The notes beneath the pieces were generated by a model that saw only the letters and a program-made list of their open reading frames with translations, was not told the origin of the DNA and searched no databases. This document shows positions 45,442-54,941 of a stretch of 64,000 nt of DNA, piece by piece. Position numbers and translations under genes: made by a program. Position 1 is the stretch's first letter, and the number at the start of each line of letters is the position of its first letter. The stretch comes from Deltaproteobacteria bacterium. GTDB lineage: Bacteria > Desulfobacterota > Desulfobacteria > Desulfobacterales > Desulfatirhabdiaceae. The stretch covers positions 1-64,000 of the forward strand of contig JACRBZ010000014.1 in assembly GCA_016219185.1 (NCBI GenBank), written 5' to 3'.

Positions 45442-46740
45442 TTATTCCAGGTACAATTCTCCGGTGTCGTCATCATAGGCAAATAGCTCCGCATGGCGTC
45501 CCCAACTGATGGCAATGTCGAGCTGGTCTTCCGACCTGTTTCCAAAATCAGCCTGAAGTTTGTTTAGAAAATACTCCCAGGCCAGCCTGTGGTTATCGTC
45601 CCTTCGCAGGGATTCATAAATCCAGGCAATGACCGGCATCCTGAGGACCCGGCCCGCCAGCATTTCCTTTCTGGCAAGAATGCTGGCTTCTGCATAAGTC
45701 TGTCCCAGTAGCGCCAGAAGCAAGTCTCCTTCCTGAACCGAAAAGAATCCCAGCAGGGTCCCGGCTTCGACAATGGGCAATAAATCATCCAGTTCCAGGG
45801 AGAGCTCGCCGCCGATTCGGTAGAGATCTGCCCTGCCGCCTTCATCCGAGAGTTTTTCAACGAGGCCCGCCAACTGATTCAACAGTGCGCGGGGAAGCCT
45901 TCGGGTTGCACCCGGTTGACCCGGCGCTGTACCCAGGGATTCGGTTTCCGGGCGGGTCTGACCGGCAACCGCGGCATATACGCTATCCACGAGGTTTTGA
46001 AACGATGCATCTTTTCGGTGCCGGGGATGGCGAAGCGAAACTTGAATCTCGGATACGATGCGGCCCGGATCTTTTCCCATGACCACGATCCGGTCGGCCA
46101 TCAGAACCGCTTCTTCAATATTGTGGGTGACCATCAAAATGGCCTGAGTGGGGATGGATTTATTCAGCCAAAGTTCCATCAACTCCCCGCGTAGCGATTC
46201 CGCGGACAGGACATCCAGTGCTGAAAACGGCTCATCCAGGCACAGCAGTTCCGGCTCAACCGCCAGTGCTCTGGCAAAGCCGACCTTCTGGCGCATGCCG
46301 CCGGATAGCTCCCGGGGATAGGCGGATTCAAATCCGTCCAGGCCGATGGTATCAATCAGTTTCCGTGCCTTTTCCTGCCGGACCGATGAAGGGACGCCCC
46401 TGGCCTTTAGCGCGATCTCAACATTTTCTTCAACCGTCAACCAGGGATAAAGCGCAAATGTTTGAAATACGATGGTTGCATGGGGATTTACACCGTGCAA
46501 TATCTCACCCCGATATTGCACGGTTCCGGATGTGGCGGTATTTAAGCCGGTAACGATTCGAAGCAGTGTCGATTTCCCACAACCGGATGGCCCCAGAAGC
46601 GATACAAATTCACCGGCTTTCAGGCTGAGGCAAACATCTTTTACTGCCAGGAGCTGTTTGGTGCCGCTTCCGTAACCCTTGCAGACATTCTCGAGATTCA
46701 ACAGGGTCTCGGCGGTTTTGATTCCGGTTAATATTGACAT
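45442..46740 (-). CDS. ABC transporter ATP-binding protein with C-terminal AAA-associated domain
   Basis: A 432-residue ATPase. The first 250 residues are a NitT/TauT-type ABC domain with Walker A GPSGCGKST, signature LSGGMRQKV and Walker B LLCLDEPFSALD. The remaining 170 residues (LLNQLAGLVEKLSDEGG ... YDDDTGELYLE) match the AAA-associated C-terminal domain found on some anion-type importers and probably regulate or dock the permease. It lies 23 bases after the permease gene. No substrate-binding protein is adjacent. Confidence 0.88.
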   Translation of the reverse strand: MSILTGIKTAETLLNLENVCKGYGSGTKQLLAVKDVCLSLKAGEFVSLLGPSGCGKSTLLRIVTGLNTATSGTVQYRGEILHGVNPHATIVFQTFALYPWLTVEENVEIALKARGVPSSVRQEKARKLIDTIGLDGFESAYPRELSGGMRQKVGFARALAVEPELLCLDEPFSALDVLSAESLRGELMELWLNKSIPTQAILMVTHNIEEAVLMADRIVVMGKDPGRIVSEIQVSLRHPRHRKDASFQNLVDSVYAAVAGQTRPETESLGTAPGQPGATRRLPRALLNQLAGLVEKLSDEGGRADLYRIGGELSLELDDLLPIVEAGTLLGFFSVQEGDLLLALLGQTYAEASILARKEMLAGRVLRMPVIAWIYESLRRDDNHRLAWEYFLNKLQADFGNRSEDQLDIAISWGRHAELFAYDDDTGELYLE

Positions 46741-46763
46741 TCGCTTTTCCTCACTTTCAACCT

Positions 46764-48482
46764 TTACTCCATGCGATACCGTTCTTCCGCCAGGCGATAA
46801 AGCCGCTGCCAGAACAGCCGGTTGATCAAAATAACACTGATGACCAGAATCAGTGTTCCAGCCAGCAGGAGCGCATAATTGCCGGTATCCGTCGCGCGTG
46901 CGATCGTTGCTCCGATGCCCGTCGTGGCATAAGTCTTGCCGCTGAATTCAACATACTCCGCCACGATGCTGGCATTCCATGCGCCGCCGCTGGCTGTAAT
47001 CGATCCGGTGATGATGTAGGGAAAAATGCCCGGAATAATCAAGGTCCGCCAGCGATCCAGCGCGGACAGACCCAACAGATCGGTTGTAAATCGAAGGTCC
47101 TGTGGAATGGCCGCGGCGCCTGCAATGACATTGAACAGCAGATACCACTGCGTGCCCATCAGCATCAGGGCAATCGCGGCAATATTCAGGCCGCCGTAAA
47201 CGCGCAAAAGCGCCAGCAGCAACATGGGAAAGAGTGCGGTTGCCGGTATGGCCGCAACCACCTGAACCAGGGGCTGAAGCAGCGTGGCCAGCCGGCGATT
47301 GGTGCCGATGGCAACCCCAACCGGAATGGTCCACAGCATTGCAATCACAAGGGAAGAGAAAACGCGGGCGAGCGTGGCCAGAAGCCCGATGCCAAGCTCT
47401 ATCCAATCTTTGAGCGGAAGGGTCGTCATCATGGCAATGGCCATGAAGCCGCCGCAAATTACGACTGCCAGGCCGATGATCGCCAGTGCAAAACGCCAGA
47501 TCGACCGTTTGGTGCCCTGGGATGCCGCTGTTGCGATGTCGGTTGCATCCTTTCCCTGAAAGAACCGGTCCATCCACTCATTCAGCGGGCCGATACGGCG
47601 CTGGAAAAAGTCCATCAGCCATGACCGGGAAAGAATATCCAGAAACCAGGATGACGGTTCTTCATCGCCTTCCACCATTTCAACCTTGAATTTGTCCGCC
47701 CAGGCAAGCAGCGGACGCCAGATAAACTGATCCAGAAGAACAACAACCAGAATCAGAACCCCTGTGCCCGCCAGAACAGCCATGAGATTTCCCTGATCAG
47801 CGGCGGTTTTTAAATATGAACCCAGCCCCGGCAGCCGAAAGTCGTGGGACCCGACATGAAAAATTTCAGCCGCCATTAAGAAAAACCAGCCGCCGGACCA
47901 GCTCATCATGCTGTTCCATATCAGGCCGATGGCGGCAAAGGGAAGCTCCAATTCCTTGAAGCGAAGCCAGGAAGAAAAACGAAAAATGGCGGAAGCCTCC
48001 TGCAGTTCGCTGGGAATGGTGGTCATGGACTGGTAAAAACTGAAGGTGATATTCCAGGCCTGGGAGGTAAATATCAGCACAATAGCCGATATCTCGGTGG
48101 CGAAATGTTCCGGAAAGATGGCGCTCAGGCTGAGCAGTACCACGGGTAGAAATGAAAGAATCGGGACGCTTTGCAGAACGTCCAGAACCGGCATCAGGAC
48201 TTTTCGGGCCGCGGGGTTTCTGGCAGCCGCATACCCGTAAAACAGGCTGAAGAGAAGCGATAGAAAATAGGCGGCTGCCATTCGGCCCACCGAAAGCAGG
48301 GCATACCAGGGAAGCGCGCTTGGGGACAGGGAAATCTCCGGACCGGAAACAACCGAAGGTGCGTCAAAGGCAAGCCGGATGCCGCCATAGAGGATCGCTG
48401 CAAGCCCCAGCAGAATCAGGCCATCGCCGATGGTAAAAGCGGGTTTTGGCGGAAATGCGGGTTTATAATAGAATTGTTTCAT
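46764..48482 (-). CDS. ABC transporter permease, two fused BPD domains
   Basis: A 572-residue permease with two binding-protein-dependent modules in one chain: the first includes residues about 60-260 and the second about 345-560. Both have the EAA-type loop (for example LQEASAIFRFSSWLRFKELELPFA and LGLSALDRWRTLIIPGIFP). Fused permeases occur in a subgroup of NitT/TauT importers. The start at 48482 (MKQFYYKPAF) is inside the end of larC, a 20-base overlap. Substrate unknown. Confidence 0.85.
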   Translation of the reverse strand: MKQFYYKPAFPPKPAFTIGDGLILLGLAAILYGGIRLAFDAPSVVSGPEISLSPSALPWYALLSVGRMAAAYFLSLLFSLFYGYAAARNPAARKVLMPVLDVLQSVPILSFLPVVLLSLSAIFPEHFATEISAIVLIFTSQAWNITFSFYQSMTTIPSELQEASAIFRFSSWLRFKELELPFAAIGLIWNSMMSWSGGWFFLMAAEIFHVGSHDFRLPGLGSYLKTAADQGNLMAVLAGTGVLILVVVLLDQFIWRPLLAWADKFKVEMVEGDEEPSSWFLDILSRSWLMDFFQRRIGPLNEWMDRFFQGKDATDIATAASQGTKRSIWRFALAIIGLAVVICGGFMAIAMMTTLPLKDWIELGIGLLATLARVFSSLVIAMLWTIPVGVAIGTNRRLATLLQPLVQVVAAIPATALFPMLLLALLRVYGGLNIAAIALMLMGTQWYLLFNVIAGAAAIPQDLRFTTDLLGLSALDRWRTLIIPGIFPYIITGSITASGGAWNASIVAEYVEFSGKTYATTGIGATIARATDTGNYALLLAGTLILVISVILINRLFWQRLYRLAEERYRME

Positions 48483-49692
48483 GCGTGTCGTTTGGTTTGC
48501 TTGAGTCGATTTTATTGGGAGAGGAAATCTCTCTGCTGACCCTGGCAATGACCGCTTTTAAAGGGATTTTCCGCGCCAAAGCAATTTTCTTACAGTCCTC
48601 GAATTCCGGAGATTGATGGATGATGTCATCCTGAATCCGTGCCGTTTTTATCCGGACAGTTCCCAGGGAAGTCGATATTTCCCGGATTTCCCTTCCGGCT
48701 TTGATCCGGTTTTCAAAACGCCATCGCAGTCCGATGGAAGTGGTTTCTTCCAGGAGAAACCGGGAAAAGCGGTGGAGATCCTCGGGCCTGCACATCAAGG
48801 TCAGCAGGACTCCTGGCCTGTTTTTTTTCATCTGGACGGGTTGCAGAAAAATATCCAGAGCTCCCAGACCCAGGGCCTGCTGCATTACATAATCATATAT
48901 CTGCGGGTTCATATCATCAATTGCCGTTTCAAGAACGGCGACCTGATCCGCTTCACAGCCCGGGGCGTCCGCACCCGTATTGCCGATGACAACCCGCAGC
49001 AGATTGGGGATTTCGGGATCCGCCATGCCGGCGCCGTACCCGGATTTCTCGGCCGTCATCGCCGGCAGGGGGCCGAATCCCCTGGCCAGAGTGGTCAAAA
49101 TGGCGGCGCCTGTCGGGGTCAGCAACTCTCCCTGGATTTCCGTGGCATATACGGGGATCCCCTTGACGAGTTCAAGCGTGGCCGGCGCCGGTACCGGCAA
49201 AATGCCATGCGCGCAGGTAACGGTTCCGGAACCCAGATGAAGGGCCGAGCAATGGATGGCTTCAATTCCCAGAAGCGACAGCCCTGAAACCGCTCCCACC
49301 ACATCGATGATGGCATCGATTGCCCCGACTTCATGAAAATGAACCGCTTCAACCGTGGTCCGGTGAACCCTGGCCTCTGCCTCGGCCAGCCGGGTGAATA
49401 TCGCCATGCTTTTTTGCCGGATATCCAGTGAAAGCGTGCTGGCCTCGATCAGGCTTCGGATATCCCGAAGCCCCCTGTGCGGATGATGCATGTGGGTGTC
49501 GATGTCAACGACGGCCTGAGAGCCGCCAAGCCCTCTTTTGACCACCGGTTTGAAACTCAGGGCAAAGTGATCCAGATGAAGATTTGCCAGCTCGCGGTTC
49601 AGCAGGTCCGGATCGAGCCCGGCATCCACCAGGGCTCCCAAAATCATGTCGCCGCTGGCGCCGGCAAAACAGTCAAAATAGGCAATTTTCAT
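48463..49692 (-). CDS. larC: Nickel-pincer cofactor insertase
   Basis: LarC inserts nickel into the pyridinium-bisthiocarboxylate (nickel-pincer) cofactor used by lactate racemase and related enzymes. The 409-residue protein has the family start MKIAYFDCFAGASGDMILGAL, the His-rich THMHHPHRGL loop, VHFHEVGAIDAIIDV, LLTPTGAAIL and ETAIDDMNPQ. larA, larB and larE are not in the window. It overlaps the ABC permease by 20 bases, so one transcript is likely. Confidence 0.92.
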   Translation of the reverse strand: MKIAYFDCFAGASGDMILGALVDAGLDPDLLNRELANLHLDHFALSFKPVVKRGLGGSQAVVDIDTHMHHPHRGLRDIRSLIEASTLSLDIRQKSMAIFTRLAEAEARVHRTTVEAVHFHEVGAIDAIIDVVGAVSGLSLLGIEAIHCSALHLGSGTVTCAHGILPVPAPATLELVKGIPVYATEIQGELLTPTGAAILTTLARGFGPLPAMTAEKSGYGAGMADPEIPNLLRVVIGNTGADAPGCEADQVAVLETAIDDMNPQIYDYVMQQALGLGALDIFLQPVQMKKNRPGVLLTLMCRPEDLHRFSRFLLEETTSIGLRWRFENRIKAGREIREISTSLGTVRIKTARIQDDIIHQSPEFEDCKKIALARKIPLKAVIARVSREISSPNKIDSSKPNDTHETILL

Positions 49693-49858
49693 GAATGAAG
49701 ATCTCGTAACGCGTGAAAAAACTGATTGACAGTTGAAAGTTTTCAGGGCGCGAGCCGCACCCGTCCAACACCATTTTCAGACGAGGGTATAGTCCGTTTT
49801 GAAGGCTGAGTCCATAACGTGCAACCGAACATCTTAACCGATTTGACAAAAACCGGTT

Positions 49859-50416
49859 TCACTTCTTGAAGAGAGACCATCCGTCATTGCATGTGGTGGA
49901 AATGGGTTTAAGGGATTTGCTGACATCTCTGGCCTGCTCGGTGATATAAAATGCATCGGGATCTTCTTCCTTGACCCGCGACAGGACCCAGGTCAGGTCC
50001 TTTCGGCGGATGGCCATGTAAAGCTCGGTGACCGTTCCGTTCATGCCTTCGCCAAGAAAAACGGTGACGGCCAGCCCCATGTTTCGCAGTCGTTCCGCCA
50101 TCTTTCCGCCCTTATCGGTGGTGATGACCCGCAGAACCACCAGGCCAAAAGCCAGTTTGCGTTCCACCAGGATACCCACCACGTTTCCGGTTGCATATCC
50201 AAAGGCATAGAAAACAACCAGAATCGGAGATTCCTTGATATGCAGCACTACGGTGCTGACGATGGTGATCCAGATGAGCACTTCAAACAGCCCCAGAAAA
50301 AACGCCAGCACGGATCGGCCCTGAACCGTTACGATGGTTCGAACGGTTCCGAGCGAAACATCACAGACCCGGGCAAAAAATATCAATATTCCTGTTTGCA
50401 GGATGCTGAATTCCAT
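49859..50416 (-). CDS. UPF0316 (DUF2179) membrane protein
   Basis: A 185-residue protein with about three N-terminal transmembrane helices (residues 4-80, with DVSLGTVRTI and YAFGYATGNVVG) and a cytoplasmic ferredoxin-like DUF2179 domain (FGLVVLRVITTDKGGKMAERLRN, FLGEGMNGTVTELYMAI). Members may bind nucleotide ligands; the function is not established. It lies 12 bases before the macro-domain gene on the same strand. Confidence 0.88.
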   Translation of the reverse strand: MEFSILQTGILIFFARVCDVSLGTVRTIVTVQGRSVLAFFLGLFEVLIWITIVSTVVLHIKESPILVVFYAFGYATGNVVGILVERKLAFGLVVLRVITTDKGGKMAERLRNMGLAVTVFLGEGMNGTVTELYMAIRRKDLTWVLSRVKEEDPDAFYITEQARDVSKSLKPISTTCNDGWSLFKK

Positions 50417-50428
50417 GAATAACTTCCT

Positions 50429-50962
50429 TTAAACGATACCATCTGCCAGGCTGCTTTGGTAGACGGCATGGTCCCTTTCGGAAAACAGGACGAAAATAAT
50501 TTTTTGAATATCCGGAGAGATTTCCAGTGCCTTGCGGCAGGTATCCAGCGCAATCCAGCAGGCTTTTTCGATCGGATACCCGTAGGCCCCGCAACTGATG
50601 GCCGGAAAGGCGATGGTTGAAAGATGATGTTCACGTGCCAGCTTCAGGCTGTTTTCATAGCATTGGGAAAGAAGAACCGCATCCTGAGCCGTACCCCTGT
50701 AAACCGGTCCGACCGTATGAATGACATATCTTGCCGGCAGCAGGTATCCCCGGGTAATCCTGGCCTCGCCGACCGGGCATCCGCCGAGCGTCCGGCATTC
50801 GGCCAGAAGCTCCTTTCCGGCTGCCCGGTGAATGGCGCCGTCAACCCCGCCGCCGCCCAGAAGCGAACTGTTGGCGGCATTGACAATGGCATCAACCTTA
50901 AGCCGGGTGATGTCTCCCAGCAGAACTTCCAGCCTGTCCCCCACCTTCTTGTCGACCGTCAT
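50429..50962 (-). CDS. Macro-domain protein, O-acetyl-ADP-ribose deacetylase-like
   Basis: A 177-residue macro domain of the YmdB/MacroD group. GDITRLKVDAIVNAANSSLLGGGGVDGAIHRAAG holds the ADP-ribose-binding Asn and the catalytic Asp-containing loop, and AFPAISCGAYGYPIEKA closes the site. These enzymes remove ADP-ribose from proteins or hydrolyse O-acetyl-ADP-ribose. Followed by UPF0316 on the same strand. Confidence 0.92.
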   Translation of the reverse strand: MTVDKKVGDRLEVLLGDITRLKVDAIVNAANSSLLGGGGVDGAIHRAAGKELLAECRTLGGCPVGEARITRGYLLPARYVIHTVGPVYRGTAQDAVLLSQCYENSLKLAREHHLSTIAFPAISCGAYGYPIEKACWIALDTCRKALEISPDIQKIIFVLFSERDHAVYQSSLADGIV

Positions 50963-50980
50963 TTCAAAAGCCTCCTGTTT

Positions 50981-52129
50981 TTATACGATGCCTTTTTTCT
51001 GAAACGCGGCAATATCGTCTTCAGCATACCCGATTTCGCGCAGAATGGAAACGGTGCTTTCTCCGAAACCGACGGCCGGGGTGCGCACCTTGCCAGGGGT
51101 TTGGCTGAGCTTGACGGGAACGCCAAAAACCGGCGTTGTTTTCCCGTCCTTTGTCTCGAGATCAACAACCATTTCCCTTTCCCTGAAAAGAGGGTCCTTC
51201 AGCACTTCTTCGAGGTGCTGAACCTTGCCCCAGCAGATATCCAGATCTCCGAACTCGCTGCTCCACCTGGCAAGGGTTTTCTGGCGAAAAACAGCCCGCA
51301 GGGTGTCGATGATTTCCATCCGCATGCCGTCGTCATATTGCAGGTCGATGAATTCCGGAAATTCCAGATGCTCGCAAAGCTTTTTCCAGAAGCGGTGTTC
51401 GACGGCGCCAATGGATAAAAATCGGCCGTCCGCGGTTTCGTAGGTATTGTAACAGGCATACCGGTGAGACAGCACGGCATCCGAACGCGTGGGGATCTGG
51501 CGGGTCAGTTGATGAAAAAAGAGCGGAATGGACAAAAACCCCAGCATGCCGTCTGTCATGGAAATATCGATATACTGGCCCTTGCCGGTCTGATTTCTGG
51601 CAACCAGCGCAAGCAGGATGCCGATAACCGCATTCATCCCGCCGCCGGCAATGTCTGCTATCTGAACGCCGGGAATGGCGGGATTGGAATCCGTCTGGCC
51701 GATTAAATCAAGGATTCCCGCAATGCTCAGATAATTGACATCGTGGCCGGCCCGATTCACATAAGGACCTGTCTGGCCATAGCCGGTAATGGAACAGTAA
51801 ATGATGCCCGGGTTGACCTTGCAAACTGTCTCAAAATCCACACCCAGCCGCTGTACGACACCCGGACGGAATCCTTCCATCACGACATCCGCGGTTTTCA
51901 CCAGTCGAAAGAAAATCTCCTTTCCCTCGGGGGTCTTTAAATCCAGGGAAAGGTGTTCCTTGTTCCGGTTTACGGTCGTGATAAAAAAACCATCCGCGAT
52001 AAAGCGTTTATCTTCTATGGAAATCACCCGTGCGCCGTGGTCCGCCAGGATCATTGAACCAAAAGGCCCGGGCAGAAGCCTTGAGAGATCCAGGACGGTG
52101 ATTCCGGTTAAAGCCCCTTTTTCCAGCAT
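50981..52129 (-). CDS. CaiB/BaiF CoA-transferase family protein, AMACR-like
   Basis: A 382-residue class III CoA-transferase fold protein. The pair GHDVNYL and DIAGGGM places it with alpha-methylacyl-CoA racemases (catalytic His and Asp) more than with formyl-CoA transferases; VLDLSRLLPGPFGSMILADHGA and VVMEGFRPGVVQRLGVDF are general family motifs. It could epimerise a branched acyl-CoA for beta-oxidation, in line with the neighbouring CoA enzymes. Confidence 0.85.
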   Translation of the reverse strand: MLEKGALTGITVLDLSRLLPGPFGSMILADHGARVISIEDKRFIADGFFITTVNRNKEHLSLDLKTPEGKEIFFRLVKTADVVMEGFRPGVVQRLGVDFETVCKVNPGIIYCSITGYGQTGPYVNRAGHDVNYLSIAGILDLIGQTDSNPAIPGVQIADIAGGGMNAVIGILLALVARNQTGKGQYIDISMTDGMLGFLSIPLFFHQLTRQIPTRSDAVLSHRYACYNTYETADGRFLSIGAVEHRFWKKLCEHLEFPEFIDLQYDDGMRMEIIDTLRAVFRQKTLARWSSEFGDLDICWGKVQHLEEVLKDPLFREREMVVDLETKDGKTTPVFGVPVKLSQTPGKVRTPAVGFGESTVSILREIGYAEDDIAAFQKKGIV

Positions 52130-52169
52130 AATTCCTCCATAAGTCCGCCATAAGTCCTTTGGCAGTGTG

Positions 52170-52976
52170 CTAATTTCCCTTGAAAGCCGGGGACCGTTTT
52201 TCCATGAATGCGGTTACCGCCTCGATCAGATCATCCGAAGGAAGGGCGGCAGCGTTTTTCTGGGCCACATACCGCAGCCCCGAATGCACCCCGTGATCCC
52301 GGTTGTAAAGCATCACATCCTTTACGCCCTGAACCGTAAGCGGAGGAAGGGTCGCGATCTGCAAGGCCAGCTTGCGGGCTTCATCCACAAGCTCCGGGTG
52401 GGAGTCGCACATTCGAGTAATCAGCCCCATTTTCAGGGCTTCATCCGCGGTAAAGTCCCGGCCCGTCAGGGCCAGTTCTCCGAACCAGCCCTGCCCGATA
52501 ATGCGTGGCAGGCGCTGAAGGGTTCCCAGATCCGCGATAATGGCGATGCGGGTCTCGCGAATGCTGAATATTGCGTTGCTTGCAGCGATGCGGATATCGC
52601 AGGCGCTGATCAAGTCGATGCCGCCGCCGATGCAGTGGCCGTGAATGGCGGCGATGACCGGCTTTCGGCATTTTTCAACGGCCGAGATGCTGTCCTGCAG
52701 ACGGCCGATGGTCTGTCTGAGCGCTTCGCGGCCCGCGGCGGATGTGTCGGTCAGAAGGGCGCCTGCTTCCATCAGGTCAAGCCCCGCTGTAAAGCTTTTG
52801 CCCTCGGCGCGGATCACAACCACCCGGACCTCCGGATTCTGGTCAAGGTTCCGGCAATGGGTCTGTAGCGCCGAAAAAAAATCCATCCCCATGCTGTTTC
52901 GTTTGTCGGGTCGGTTCAGAATCAGCCAGGCTATGGGACCTTCATATTCAACTTTAAATGGATCTGGTGCATCCAT
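52170..52976 (-). CDS. Enoyl-CoA hydratase/isomerase, dienoyl-CoA isomerase-like
   Basis: A 268-residue crotonase. Oxyanion-hole segments SFTAGLDLME and AIHGHCIGGGIDLISACD are present. The stretch IRETRIAIIADLGTLQRLPRI matches the delta3,5-delta2,4-dienoyl-CoA isomerase (ECH1) pattern, with the Glu and Asp both kept, rather than a plain hydratase. It likely works on unsaturated acyl-CoA in the same pathway as the genes around it. Confidence 0.85.
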   Translation of the reverse strand: MDAPDPFKVEYEGPIAWLILNRPDKRNSMGMDFFSALQTHCRNLDQNPEVRVVVIRAEGKSFTAGLDLMEAGALLTDTSAAGREALRQTIGRLQDSISAVEKCRKPVIAAIHGHCIGGGIDLISACDIRIAASNAIFSIRETRIAIIADLGTLQRLPRIIGQGWFGELALTGRDFTADEALKMGLITRMCDSHPELVDEARKLALQIATLPPLTVQGVKDVMLYNRDHGVHSGLRYVAQKNAAALPSDDLIEAVTAFMEKRSPAFKGN

Positions 52977-53023
52977 GGTATATCTTCCTTTCAGGAGAGG
53001 ATGTGAGTCGTCAAGGCCATGAT

Positions 53024-53056
53024 TTTATTCCGGCAATACCTGTTTGCCGGAATAAA
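53024..53056. terminator. 13-bp hairpin after the thiolase-like gene
   Basis: TTTATTCCGGCAA (53024-53036) pairs perfectly with TTGCCGGAATAAA (53044-53056) over a 7-base loop, 85-117 bases past the minus-strand stop of the thiolase-like gene and ahead of the isomerase gene. It may attenuate transcription between them. Confidence 0.6.
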
Positions 53057-53140
53057 TATCAGAGACGTACGCGGGGATCAAGCCAATACACGCCTGCATC
53101 CCAAGAGGTTAAACAAATAAAGTGGTTGCGTGATTTAAAA

Positions 53141-54637
53141 TCAGATAAACTCCGCAAAATTCAAGTTCGTTTTGGGGTGATGCCGCAGTCTGACCGTCTC
53201 ACCAACCCAGCAGCGGCGGGTCAGCTCGGAAAAAATGCCCGGTTCAGGCATGGCCTGCGCGACAAATCGCAATCCTTCCGGGGTCTTTCCATATAAAACA
53301 GCCAGAGACGGGCTGCCATTCCTGGCGAATAACACGGTATAGGTCTCAATGATTCCGGTGCCATGGACCTGATCCAGGGTTATTTCCGGTGCATTTCCCG
53401 CCAGCGGATTTGCTTCGTCTTCAAGATCGAAATGATTCAGCCCCGTATCCTTGGGAATGGCGCTGAATATCCCGGCGCTGTGTTTGTGCATGAACCAGCC
53501 CAGGCTGGTGATCATTCCGGTGTCGAAGGCGCCGCGGGAAATGGCTTCCGCCATCGAGGCCGCCGCGTGGAGGCTGTAGTTGTTGCCCGGTCCGCCGAAA
53601 AATCCCAGGCCGCCTGTAACCGTCAACGGTCTTTCATCGCTGTCTTTCAGGCCCAAAGTCTTTTTTGCGATGGCGACCGAACAGGGGAAGCAACTGTAGA
53701 GGTCAAAACACTGGATGTCATCCGCCAAGAGCCCGGAGCGCTGAAATACCTTGCGAACGCAGGCGGAAAGCGCGGGACTCGTGGTAAAGCCGGTTTTATC
53801 CGCCATAAAGCGCTGCCGGTCCCTGGCATCGGCGCCTGCCAGAAAATACACCGGGCGTCTGGTTTTGGGGCAGATCCGCTTGGCCCTGTCCTCGGACATC
53901 AGCAGTAAGGCCGCGGCCATGTCCACGGAGACCAACGATGTCATATATTTGGTGTAGGGAAAGGCAATCCGGCGGTTGGCTGGCCCCGGGGTGATGATCT
54001 CATCGACACCGCGCGGCGTATGGGTCCAGGAGCCGGGATGGCTGGCCGCAACGCTGCTGAACCGGCTCCACATCCTGCCAACGCCCTGAAGATAGGTTTC
54101 TATCGGCAGTCCGCTTTCCGCCCAGAGGGCGGTTTCAAAAAGCGGAAACCCGTGAACGGGCAGATGAATGCCATGCCGTTTTTCAAGATCACTGGCACCG
54201 ATCATGTCTTCGGATTCGTGTCCGCCTTCAAGGCCCTTGAACAGCAGGCTGCCAGTCTTGTCGCGATGCTTGTTGCGGGGGCAGTAGGTTTCCCCGCCTG
54301 CGATCAGCACGCTCTCCAGCTCGCCGCGGGCGATCATTCCGGCTGCTTTGTTGATAAGGCTTTGCGGTGAATTGCCGCCGATGGAAGATGTCAGGGTGAG
54401 TCTCGGGGCAGCGCCCAGTGCATCGGCCAGCCGTTCTGAGGCGGACGGGTAATATTCACTCATGACCTTTACCGAGAATACGGCATCAACATTTCGAAGA
54501 ACAGTTGACAGCTTTGTTTTTTCTGCGGCCCGTCCGGAAGCCTCAACCATGAGCCCCAGGGGGTCCAGAAGCCGGTCCGTCTGATCTTTTGCCTGAGTTA
54601 TCTGCCCCCAGCCGGCGATGACGACGTTGTTTCCCAT
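53141..54637 (-). CDS. Thiolase-like acetyl-CoA acetyltransferase family protein
   Basis: A 498-residue thiolase-superfamily protein of the PRK08257 type with the TLP1 additional C-terminal domain (TGIIETYTVLFARNG ... GLRFVAQ). At the position of the usual nucleophile Cys it reads TSSIGGNSPQSL, so the acyl-accepting Cys is missing while YSCFPCSVA and GGLGFFGGPGNNYS keep the later loops. It may act with another subunit or in a non-thiolytic reaction. ATG 54637 is used; a GTG at 54649 is possible. Confidence 0.82.
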   Translation of the reverse strand: MGNNVVIAGWGQITQAKDQTDRLLDPLGLMVEASGRAAEKTKLSTVLRNVDAVFSVKVMSEYYPSASERLADALGAAPRLTLTSSIGGNSPQSLINKAAGMIARGELESVLIAGGETYCPRNKHRDKTGSLLFKGLEGGHESEDMIGASDLEKRHGIHLPVHGFPLFETALWAESGLPIETYLQGVGRMWSRFSSVAASHPGSWTHTPRGVDEIITPGPANRRIAFPYTKYMTSLVSVDMAAALLLMSEDRAKRICPKTRRPVYFLAGADARDRQRFMADKTGFTTSPALSACVRKVFQRSGLLADDIQCFDLYSCFPCSVAIAKKTLGLKDSDERPLTVTGGLGFFGGPGNNYSLHAAASMAEAISRGAFDTGMITSLGWFMHKHSAGIFSAIPKDTGLNHFDLEDEANPLAGNAPEITLDQVHGTGIIETYTVLFARNGSPSLAVLYGKTPEGLRFVAQAMPEPGIFSELTRRCWVGETVRLRHHPKTNLNFAEFI

Positions 54638-54680
54638 GACCTTTTCCACTTCACCTTATTGTCCGTGAGCACGCTATCCG

Positions 54681-54863
54681 CTATTTTTTCAGATGGTACT
54701 TTTCAATCAATTCGTTTCGTTCTGCATCCGGAAGAGATTTTAAATACGCCTTCCATCCGGGGCACCATCCGGCATGCCATCTCCATAACCGCCCCAAAAA
54801 CGATTTGGGATTGTTGTCGTATTTCGCCCTGAAAGAACAATTCCTGCAGTTGTGATCGGCCAT
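54681..54863 (-). CDS. Small Cys/Trp-rich protein, 60 residues
   Basis: A 60-residue protein: CRNCSFRAKYDNNPKSFLG gives a CxxC near the N-terminus, then WRWHAGWCPGW with a third Cys, then a helical KSLPDAERNELIEKYHLKK. A metal site is plausible. AAGGAGAT lies before the ATG. I have no function for it. Confidence 0.75.
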   Translation of the reverse strand: MADHNCRNCSFRAKYDNNPKSFLGRLWRWHAGWCPGWKAYLKSLPDAERNELIEKYHLKK

Positions 54864-54941
54864 CTGGTTTTATCTCCTTTTTCCCGCTGAGCGTTCCCGA
54901 GCTTACTGCTTGAGAACATATTTTGTATCGGTTTACCGATT

